Source of the DNA: Ampullaceana balthica
Taxonomy: Eukaryota; Mollusca; Gastropoda; Lymnaeidae
NCBI GenBank assembly: GCA_944989445.1
Contig: CALYLW010000568.1
Span: forward strand, 124,001-188,000
DNA: 64,000 nucleotides
Reading direction: 5' to 3'
The translations under genes were made by a program, and so were the position numbers. Position 1 is the first letter of the stretch, and each line of letters starts with the position of its first letter. Below, piece after piece: positions 12,262 to 22,500 of the stretch. Below the pieces are notes generated by a model. That model did not search any database, was not told the DNA's origin, and saw nothing but the letters and a program-made list of their open reading frames with translations.

Positions 12262-14308
12262 ACACACAAATAAAACAAACCCGTAAAAACAAAGTTTTTG
12301 ACTATAAATCCCTTATATATGAGACATAACTAACAGTATTGATTATGTTCAAACATGACAAACATTTACAGACTGAATCTGTCTTAACTGCCATTTGCTT
12401 TATAACCCGGGGGGTGTGGGGGTGGGAGAGGAGAAAGGTCTGGTCACCGATCGCTGAACTGAGCTCAGCGTGACACGTAAAATGTAAACAAAAGCACGCC
12501 GGTACATCGACCATGTGGCGTCAACGCGCGAACTGAGCTGTCACGTGAAAAAAAACAATAACAAACCGTGAAATTGAATTACATATGTCGTATAAAGATA
12601 CACTAAAAATGCATTAATTTAATTACGGTACGTTCGATCGATCTGAAATTTTGATACGATGCATTGTTAGGTGACACGGGTCCATGTGCCAAATTTCAGC
12701 TCGATGGCTTCACGGGAAGTGGGTCATTTTTTACTTTTGTTTTTCCGCCCGCCCAAGAGAGAGAGACAGAGACGGCGATGAAGTTAATATAAGGGATACA
12801 ATAAAACAACCCCGTAATAAAACAAACCCGTAAAAACAAAGTTTTTGACTATAAATCCCTTATATATGAGACATAACTAACAGTATTGATTATTTTCAAA
12901 CGCGACAAACATTTACAGACTGAATCTGTCTTAACTCAACTTTTCTTCATAACCCTAGGGGGGCGCGAGCTCAGCATGACACGTAAAATGTAAACAAAAG
13001 CACGCCGGTACTTCGATGGGTCGCGTCAACGCATCAACTAAAACTCTCAAGGGGAAAAAAAAACAATAACAAACAGTGAATTTGAATTACATACGTTATA
13101 TAAGGATAAACTAAAAATGCATTAATTTAATTACGGTACGTTCGATCGATCTGAAATTTTGATACGATGCATTGTTAGGTGAGACGGGTCCGTGTGCTGA
13201 ATTTCAGCTCGATCGGATCACATGAAGTGGATCATATTTGAATTTTGTTTTTCCGCCCGCCCAAGACAGAGAGCCAGACAGAGAGAGATGACGACAGAAC
13301 GACAGAGAGACAGAGACGGCGGTGAACTTAATATAAGGGATTTAAAAACAAAGTTTTTGACTATAAATCCCTTATATGTGAGACAGAACTTAAAGTATTG
13401 ATTATATTCAAACGCGACAAACATTTACAGCCTAAAACTGAGTGAACTCCTCCTCCACGAGATGTGGTCATCGATGGCTGGTGTGAAGTCAAGTGACCCG
13501 TAAAATGTAAACAATAGCGACCGCTACATATAGTTTATATAGATAAACTAAAAATGCATTAATTTAATTACGGTACGTTCGATCGATCTGAAATTTTGAT
13601 ACGATGCATTGTTAGGTGACACGGATCTATGTGCCAAATTTCAGCTCGATCGCATCACGGGAACCGGGGCCTTTTTAAATCCCTTATATTAACTTCGAAA
13701 TCTTGTCTGTCATCATCTCTCTCTTCGTACGTCGGTGAGGCGGAAAAACAAAAGTAAAAAATGACCCACTTCCCGTGATCTGATCGAGCTGAAATTTGGC
13801 ACATGGACCCGTCTCACCTAACAATGCATCGTATCAAAATTTCAGATCGATCGAACGTACCGTAATTAAATTAATGCATTTTTAGTTTATCCTTATATAA
13901 CGTATGTAATTCAAATTCACTGTTTGTTATTGTTTTTTTCACGTGATTGTTCAGTCACGCGTTGATGCGACTCGTCGAAGTACCGGCGTGCTTTTGTTTA
14001 CATTTTACGTGTCACGCTGAGCTCGGTCCAGCGATCGGTGACCAGATATTTCCCCTCTCCCACCCGCCCCCCAAGGGTTATAAAGCAAAGGAAAGATAAG
14101 ACAGATTCAGGCTCTTAATGTTTGTCGCGTTTGAACATAATCAATACTTTCAGTTCTGTCTCATATATAAGGGATTTATAGTCAAAAACTTTGTTTTTAC
14201 GGGTTTGTTTTATTTAATTTTGTTTTTCCACCCGCCCAAGACAGAGATCACGACAGAGAGAGATACGACGACAGACAAGATTTTGAAGTTAATATAAGGG
14301 ATTTAAAA
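12262..14308. repeat. tandem and inverted array of a ~0.5-kb repeat with AAATCCCTTATAT ends
   Basis: Three direct units (about 12262-12796, 12797-13343, 13344-13672) are followed by one inverted unit (about 13673-14212) and a direct-oriented tail piece (14213-14308). Each unit begins near AAACAAAGTTTTTGACTATA, then AATCCCTTATATATGAGACA. It ends near GAAGTTAATATAAGGGATTT, so AAATCCCTTATAT and its complement bracket the unit. Inside are a GAGAGACAGA-type run, ACGGTACGTTCGATCGATC, and a conserved hairpin (for example 12634-12652 pairing with 12690-12705, loop about 37). No protein is encoded. Other copies lie at 16435-16885, 26830-27266 and 57000-57432. Confidence 0.8.
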
Positions 14309-14486
14309 ATGTGGCAAGTGGTGGTAGGACCTGGGTAAAAGAATTTGATTCACAAAACAAATTAGTCAAATCATTCTGATAATTAATTCATTGTTAATTC
14401 TTAGATTTTTATAAATATTCAATGTCAAAGAACATAGAAATATAATTATGCACTTTTTTTATTATTGGGTAAAATTCAATGACAAT

Positions 14487-15293
14487 TAGGGCTGCGGAAA
14501 TTATCGATTAATTTCTCGATTAATCGTTAAACTTTTTTAACGATTAAAATAAATAACCATTAATCGACCACCACTTATAAATTAAATGTATTGGAAGTCA
14601 AAAAGTAAAATATTTTGGCCGATAAATATAAACTAATTTCTGGACGATTACACGAACATTTTTGTTTTAAACTATTTACTAACGTGAATGTTCAAAATGT
14701 TGATAAAGGTTATTGTGTCCATTGAGAGAAATCGTTTGCTTACCGTGCAATGTTCCCTCTAAGTCTATGCTTCGTTGGTCTGTTTTCAAAGTTACAACAA
14801 CAAAAAAAACCAAAACCTCGTGTGAAAATTTGCACAACGTCCATTTTTGTGCAATATTTTTACAAAATTTGCTGCGCGGTGATTCTAAACTCATGCTGTG
14901 TAAAGGGAACATTGCTACCATGGTTCTAACACTTCGCTTACCTGCAAACCAAATATCCACTACTACTACAGTAACAGAAACTTCAAATGAAAAAATCTAA
15001 AGCTATGTGAACGATTGTTCAGCTCCGCTGGTTACATTGACAATAAGATCCACTCATCACTTGAACCAAAGAATGTCAATACACATTCTGTTTGCGTTGT
15101 TGGTTAAAAGATGTCATATGACATATGAAGAAGACATTCCAGTGTTATTTCGATTTTTTACTAGTACGTTCACTAAATATTACCCATGACACCATAAATT
15201 TCAATTTTTGGCTTTAATCGAAATTAACGATTAATTAATCGATAACTTTTCAAAAGTTAACGATTAAATTTAAATTAATCGTTAACAGCCCTA
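14487..15293. mobile_element. hAT-like non-autonomous element with TAGGGCTG...ACGATTAAT ends
   Basis: The left end begins TAGGGCTGCGG and the right end finishes CAGCCCTA. Both subterminal regions are built from ATTAATCG/ACGATTAAT blocks in inverted orientation, a pattern well known at hAT termini. The flanking octamers (ATGACAAT and ATGAATTG) match poorly, so the target duplication is not certain. A second MITE is nested at 14748-14914. No transposase was seen. Confidence 0.65.
14748..14914. mobile_element. CAATGTTCCCT-type MITE nested in the element at 14487-15293
   Basis: Starts CAATGTTCCCTCTAAG and ends AAAGGGAACATTG, with flanking octamers TTACCGTG and CTACCATG (6 of 8 identical). Same family as 1110-1365. 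Its position fully inside another element dates it as the later insertion. Confidence 0.65.
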
Positions 15294-16434
15294 ATGAATT
15301 GGGGGGGGGTTAATTATATAAAAATCAATTTATTAAAATACTCTATTAGTTTTCATAACATACATTTACAATAAACCTACCGTAGCTAATATAGGCATTA
15401 AAATTTTTTTTTGATATCCTCAGATTGTGAAAGCCCTCTTACTAGTCTTAATCTTTTTTTTAAAAACAAAATAAATAAATACATAATAGTAATACATGTA
15501 TAATAAATCGTTGACGACAAATACTTTTTGAGTCTAATAATTTGTTATTAAAATAGGTTACAGTTAAAGGGAATTTTTTTAAAAATGATCTATTCTATAC
15601 CTTTATCAATATAAATTTAATACAATGTTTGTGCTAGACTAGGTTTTAGTTCTATTAAAGGGATATAAATAGTAGTACATGTACCACTATTTCATGTGCG
15701 TATTTCGGACTGATATATATATAAACTCAGATCTTGGTAAAAAGTATTGCCCCGCTGTCCCACTGTTTATAATATAGTAGAAGTAGAAGTAGAACGTCAC
15801 GATGAAAATATTAAACTTAACTTCATTTTAAAGGAATAGCCAGTCCGCTTTAGTTTCTTTGTTTTAAAGATATATACCAACATTTTTGAAAAGTTGGGCC
15901 ATTGAATTAATTACAGGAGAATTTTTTAAAAATATTTCCTAATATAGTAAGTCAGAGTGTCCATCAAATTTTAAAAATCGGCACCCTTCTCCAGTCAATC
16001 TGACAATCAAAATTAGGTGGCATTGATGGTCATAAATGCCAAGCTTTGTCTTCACACCATACACTACGGAGTTGAAAGTAGTTAGTTTTCGTTTGTTGAC
16101 GTTGCATTGCACTTTCAAAAGGACCTGAGACAGACAGGTTTGAATTTGAAACTGAAATGTTTAATTTAAGATACATTAATAATTTAAATTTCATAGTAAT
16201 ATTTAGTAAATTAAACAGTGTAGTGTAGCTTAGCATTAGGACCATGTAGGTGTAGTTTAAGTTTAATGACACGAGTATGAGTGTCGGCATAGGCTATACA
16301 ATATGTAATAGTAATAGTAATAGCATTTATATTGGAATTTATCTTAAATATTTATAATTTATGCAGCTAAACTGAAAACTCACGATTGGGGCCTAACTGT
16401 TTATGGATGAGAGTAAGCATTTAACCAATTTTAA
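15294..16434. other. no gene recognised
   Basis: Strongly AT-rich intergenic sequence without supported coding, RNA or mobile-element boundaries. Confidence 0.45.
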
Positions 16435-16885
16435 AATCCCTTATATTTATATTAACTTCACCGTCTTGTCTGTCTGTCGTGATCCTGCGGAAAAACAAAA
16501 GTAAAAAATGACCCACTTCCTGTGATCATATCGAGTTGAAATTTTGCACATAGTAGACTTTTGTCACCTAACAATGCATTCTTTCAAAATTTCATATCGA
16601 TTGAATGTATTATTATAATTGTAATTAAATTAATGAGTTTTTAGATTATCTCATATGTATCTCTATCTATGTTACTGTAGCATGTAAATGTTTGTGATTG
16701 TCTGTCGTGCGGTGCGTATTATATTGAACATTACATACTTTTATAATATTTTCCCGATCTGTAAATGTTTATGCTAGTCTGTTGCACGGTGTGTATTATT
16801 TTAAACAATTAATACTTTTACTTTTAGTTATGTCTCATATATAAAGGATTTATAGTCAAAAACTTTGTTTTTTTACAGGTTGTTT
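16435..16885 (-). repeat. diverged copy of the AAATCCCTTATAT repeat family (inverted)
   Basis: Begins AAATCCCTTATATTTATATT, continues with CGGAAAAACAAAAGTAAAAA and a diverged hairpin block, and ends with ATTTATAGTCAAAAACTTTG, the complement of the unit start. Between them is an extra block with two GCGGTGCGTATTATAT-like repeats not present in the 12-14 kb array. Confidence 0.7.
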
Positions 16886-17282
16886 TATTCTGTTTAAATA
16901 TATTCAGGTAGCAAGTTGAGGAATGAAAAATAATATTCCATTTTAAAAATACTCCTTTTCTGTGTACTCCTTTGTTATTAGTAAGTTTCACATTATAGAT
17001 TTTTTTAAAAAAATTGCTGAGTTGATGGTCATCTTGCACCAACAGACGCAGGGCACTTTCATGTCACTACCGCTCTGGCACGTTAAGCCAGCAAGATAAC
17101 CGACATTATGTGGCAACTTTGGCCCTCTTTTGTGCTCATGATATTAATATAAGGGTTCAGTGACATAAAAGAATTGACATAAATGATCAGAAAATGCACA
17201 ATACATAAAAGCCTACACTATCACCATTGTTATTAGTTATTACTGAGAGAATTGCTGCCACAGAGGATAGATACATTGGCAG

Positions 17283-17463
17283 CTACGTTCTCTTTAAGCT
17301 GCGCTACCACGCATATATCTGACCAACTCCATGCAGCAGTTTAGAATTACAATACAATGCAGCAAATTTTTGTAAAATATTGAACAAATAATGGCTGCTG
17401 TGCAACTTTGCACATGAGTTTTTTTACTTTGCATACTTACCAACAAACCTTAGAGGGAACTTG
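17283..17463. mobile_element. degraded CAATGTTCCCT-type MITE
   Basis: The left part reads GTTCTCTTTAAGCTGCGC and the right part CCTTAGAGGGAAC. With the internal TGTGCAACTTTGCACATGAG block also seen (inverted) in the copy at 1110, this supports a third family member. The ends are mutated and no target duplication is visible. Confidence 0.5.
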
Positions 17464-19485
17464 GAAATCCCAAAAATGTGGTGATGAGAGTCAAATTACA
17501 GTATACCCTACCCTCCATATGGTCAAAAACAAGTCATCGTCAAAAAAAGGGACCCTGACAAAAAGTCTCCAGTCAATAAGGCTTAAACAAATAATTTATA
17601 CCCTCTTAATCTGTCACAAACATTTTATATACAGTATTTTATGGACCAACTTTTCCATGAAAGGACATGATACAGCAACAAATAAAAAACATTAGAACAA
17701 CGTTCAATCTTTGTAATCAAGTTTAAAATTTTTTAAAATTTTTATCCAAAGAACTGCACCAATACAAAAATAAAGGAAACAATCTTAGTCTACATCAAAT
17801 AAATTGTGCACCTACCCAAACCCATTTTTACAGTGTCTAGAGGGTTCACCTGTCTGTGGCCCTGATGTCAGGGGTAGAATTATTAGGAGCAGTTTTGTTT
17901 CACTTGCTGGAGAAGAATAAATGCAGCACAACTAGGAATTTCATCAAATACACATATTTGGTCTTGGAACACATGGTCCAGTATTATGTGAAGTGGATTG
18001 TTAAAAAAAAATGGTTGATGGTCTTGGGAGTTAATAACTTTTCTAGGGCATCACTGCATCTCAATTTCAAAAACGCTCTCTGCCCCGCAAAAGACAAACT
18101 AATTACATTGTTTTATTTTTTAACTGAAATAATATGTAATTTCGAAATTTTTATTTCTTCCATTGACTTAAAAAAAAATACACATAAAAACAAAATTTGA
18201 AGAAAAAAAGATAATAAATATATGGGGTGTTTTCAGTCCTTGTTAAGAGAAATGTCTGTGACACTGTAAAGTAATTTGATATCCATGGGTTATGAATCAC
18301 TAAAGGTTAGTAAAGGACAGTAGATGACAGATTTATTTTATTTAAGGGGGTGGGGTATGCAAAATTTTATGACACTATGTTAAATTGTGGGGAAGGTCAT
18401 ACTTTATAGGAAATCATTTCTAAACCCCCATACATATAATAAATGAAATATGTTTTACATTTCTTAGGTATATTTAACTTTTTTTTTCATTTACCAACTA
18501 AATGGCAGCTTTAAAAAAATGAAAAAATCGGTAATTGAAAATAAAAGTGTAACTGATGATTTATTTTAATCTGTAACAAAATCTTGGAAACTTTTTACTA
18601 GTTAATTCTTGATTGATTTCTTTTCTTTACTGTAGATTTGTTTGATGTGTGGTGGATGATGTTAATGATAACTTTAATGAATCGATTGATTGGTAAGAAT
18701 AAAATAAGAATATTTTTATTTTTTAACAATATTAACTTATTTCATCAAATTTATTTGCTACCTGACTATCATAAGGTAACATTTTCAAGACCTGTTTTTA
18801 TCATATTATGATGCCACACCTAAAGAAGTTACTTAGTGAGATTAGTTAGTCCAAATCTTATTACCCTGTTATAATAAATTTAAATTTATTCCTGGGAATT
18901 CATGTGTTAATAAATATTTACAATACATTAAGTGTATGAAATGATGAAAATTATAGAGGAAATATAATAAATCATCCCTTAATTACACATTTTTCTCATT
19001 TTATACAATTTTAAAATCTTTTTTTTTAAATGTTTATCAATCAAGTTAAAATACTTCAGCAACAACTATAATTTTTCCACAAATTCACAGATATATGAAG
19101 AGCTCAAGGGAAGAAACGGCTATGTCACATTTTTGTGGTTTTGAGATATTCAAGTTTTAAAGTTCAAAATTAAACATACTTCTGTATTTGTTATAAATTA
19201 ACTATATAGATTTGAATTTTTAATAGGGTCAGAGACATAATTTTTTCATAAAACCTCATTCAGAGCATTCTATTTATGACCCTCTATCAGATACAGGGGA
19301 TAACTAAAGAATTTCAAAAATGTCACATAGCCGTTTTTTCCCTTGTGGTCTTCATACGTTACATTAATCTTTGAGGTAATTTTTATCACAATTGGACTCT
19401 TCACAAAAGGTTTGCTTACTGTTAGGCACAATATGGTTTATTTGATTATTTTTTTCAATATCACAATTCCTCGGTTTGTCTACAG
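17464..19485. other. upstream region of the SLC38A10-like gene; possible untranslated exon near 18636-18690
   Basis: No protein-coding exon supported. The first coding exon of the transporter starts behind a good acceptor (TTTGTCTACAG at 19475-19485), so at least one untranslated exon must lie upstream. A segment bounded by TTTACTGTAG and GGTAAGAA at about 18636-18690 is one candidate. A TA-flanked MITE occupies 19096-19354. Confidence 0.35.
19096..19354. mobile_element. MITE with ~40-bp inverted ends and TA flanks
   Basis: The left end TGAAGAGCTCAAGGGAAGAA and the following ACGGCTATGTCACATTTTTG match the complement of the right end (CAAAAATGTCACATAGCCGT, then TTTTTCCCTTGTGGTCTTCA) with few mismatches over about 40 bases. 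TA occurs on both sides (19094-19095 and 19355-19356). TA target duplication suggests a Tc1/mariner-type or related DNA transposon derivative. Confidence 0.65.
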
Positions 19486-19540
19486 GTGAATAAAAGAAAC
19501 AATTGAGTCAGAAGATCCTCTTCAGTTGGGCAACCCCACC

Positions 19541-22500
19541 ATGGGTATGCATAACAACTGGCCCTACATCATCAACCTTGGCAACAGCATCATTGGAGTG
19601 GCTGTACTTGCCATGCCATTCTGTTTCCAACAAGTAAACATCTAAATCATTTTAAAAGTTGTATTTCAGAATACATTATGCTTTATATCATTTGTATGCT
19701 GAAACAAGATGTGCTGCACCCTTTTATTAATTTTAATGATCTTTTTCAAATTAATGCTCAAACTATTTCCCCCCCCCTTCCCTTACTCACACACATTTTT
19801 AGTGTATACTGGCTTACAATATATTTATAGCAGTTCCAATCAGTTTTAAAGTATCAAGCAAAGAAATCAAATTCACCAATAATTTATTAATGAGAAGCAT
19901 GATGATGGTTCTTTCTAATTAAAACTCCAGGTTTCAAGAACATTTGATAGTTTCATTTTGAGATCTAGTTCAACTTTCAATGCTAGAGTCTCTGATTATA
20001 GCAAAGCATAATGTCCAAATATCACGAAACACGCCCTTGCAGCACAATAAACTGGTTAAGTTTTAGTTCTAGTACATAATAATAACCTAACCAAACTGTG
20101 TCTGCAGCCTTCATTATAGTACTTGCTAAATAATTTTTTTTTGTACAAATTTTAAAAATGTTTTATTAAAAAAATTTTTAGTGTGGAATCTTGTTGGGAA
20201 TGCTGGTCCTCTTCTTCTGTACCTGGTTGACCCTTGTCTCATGCAAACTCCTCTTAAAAGCCGGTGTGGCATCTAGGCGTAGGTCTTATGAATTTCTAGG
20301 TAAGTTGTTTTTCTTATTTCACCTTTACGTCTTCTTGAGGCACACATAGAAATGTTATAAGAAACCCACGTGATTCTGAAATTTTGAAATTTTTTTTTAA
20401 TGTTTCAATTCTCAGCCTATCACACACATGGTGCACCAGGGAAATTCATCACTGAAGTTGGGTGAGTCTTTTCTGTATCACCTTATTAGAGTGGTGTAAC
20501 TTAAGAGTTAAAGAAGTGAATGATTCAGATAAACATTGTGATAATAGATCTGGGGCAGCTGCATATTTAGGCAAAGTGCCAAATTCCCCCCCCCCTCCAT
20601 CCCCAACCCCATCTCCTCCACAAAAAAGCACTCAGAAGCTGGAAGAAAATTTTGCCCCTCCAAAGTAAAGAAGGAAATTCCCCTTGCCTATTTCACTGAT
20701 TTTGAGTCCTGAGCCTTTCACTGAAGAGAAGGCCCATAACGACTGTAAAATGAGAACTGATTCTTGAGCCTTAATTGGAAATATTGATTTAACATAACCT
20801 GTAACCTTTACAAATGCAATTTATTTAAATAATAAATTGTTCAATTTTTATTATTATGTTGAGAGAGAAAAGGTCACGCCAACAAAAGTCTTGTAGTTGG
20901 TTGAATTTGTTTTGTGCAAATTTTAAAACTTAACAGTAATACCTTGGGTTACGCCTTAAATTTGTTATTGGAGAAATCTTGCATCCTACTGTTGCAGTGA
21001 CCCACAGTTTTAATATTTCTATCACCATGCATGCTAAAGCCACCGTGTACTTACTGTACAAAGAAACAAGGTCTGGGGAAAACCTTTTAAAAAAAATACT
21101 CTTGACAAAACAACAAACTTGTTTGGCAACAAAGCCTTCTTCTGCCAACAAACAATAGTATGAACAAGGTGACATTCTTACAACATGGCCTGACCAGTGA
21201 AGCTGTGGCTACATTATGACATTCTAACAACATTGCCTGGCCAGTGAAGCTGTGGCTACATTATGACATTCTAACAACATGGCCTGACCAGTGAAGCTGT
21301 GGCTACATTATGACATCCTTACAACATGGCCTGGCCAGTGAAGCTGTGGCTACATTATGACATTCTTACAACATGGCCTGACCAGTGAAGCTGTGGCTAC
21401 ATCATGACATTCTAACAACATTGCCTGACCAGTGAAGCTGTGGCTACATTATGACATGCTAACAACATGGCCTGACCAGTGAAGCTGTGGCTACATTATG
21501 ACATGCTAACAACATGGCCTGACCAGTGAAGCTGTGGCTACATTATGACATTCTAACAACATTGCCTGGCCAGTGAAGCTGTGGCTACATTATGTCATGC
21601 TAACAACATGGCCTGACCAGTGAAGCTGTGGCTACATTAGTAAGATATGTAAGCAGGGGCAGCCTGTGAGGTTTATCCAAGTTTTGGGAGGCAGCCTTTT
21701 GATAGTGGTTTAGTTTCCTGAGGACAGATAAAGCTGTTCTAGGATTTGTCACCTGAAACTGTTATGTCATCAAACGGTTAAACTAGAATGCTCATGTCCA
21801 AAAACATTTTTCTCCCTATTAAAAATAATAACTTCACACAATTCATCGAACATGGGTAGTAAATAAAAATGAATATTCGACAATAAAAAAAAATTCAAAT
21901 GTTTAACAAACCAACTCAAAATTTTATGGGGTGACCCAATACAAATTCGAGCTATCATGTGACCATGATTTGAACACTGTTTAAAGGGCATATACTAACT
22001 GGGTGAGTGTGATATGTGCGCATCTCATTTGTATTTGTTCACCAAAAAGTCGTGCAGTGCTTACAAACCAAAACAAAACTTATTAAACATTTAATCAGAT
22101 GTTACATTGTGCAGTTTTATTGTTTTGATGCTCTGATATAATTAGTTCGCTCATTTGACATGCTAAACATACATTTTAGTAGTTGGTATTTTTATGTTCT
22201 ATCTTATTTCAGAATGATTGGAATGCAGTTTGGGACACTGATTGCTCAAATGGTGGTGATAGGAGATCTTGGACCTGCGATAATCTCAAAAATATTTGGA
22301 TTTGGTGTAAGTTGAATTTGACCAAAAAATTGTTGAAAAACAGTCAAGATAAATGTGAACTCTTTTAAATTGAGACATTTTGGATGTTTTTGTTTTTTTC
22401 TATAATGGTAAAAATTTCATTGACTTACTGACTTACTGCTGGAAAATGTATAAACCAGGGTCCAGATAACGTAACACTTGGGATGTCCATAAAATATAAT

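Noticed and set aside
14679..15189. Short frames inside the ACGATTAAT hAT element
   Set aside because: No transposase motif, and they cross the boundary of the nested MITE.
18636..18690. Small coding exon upstream of the SLC38A10-like start
   Set aside because: Bounded by AG and GT but contributes no family-like residues and precedes the well-supported start; at most an untranslated exon.
21170..21639. Possible CRISPR-like or satellite RNA array (47-bp)
   Set aside because: Head-to-tail minisatellite with no spacers; no nearby associated genes.
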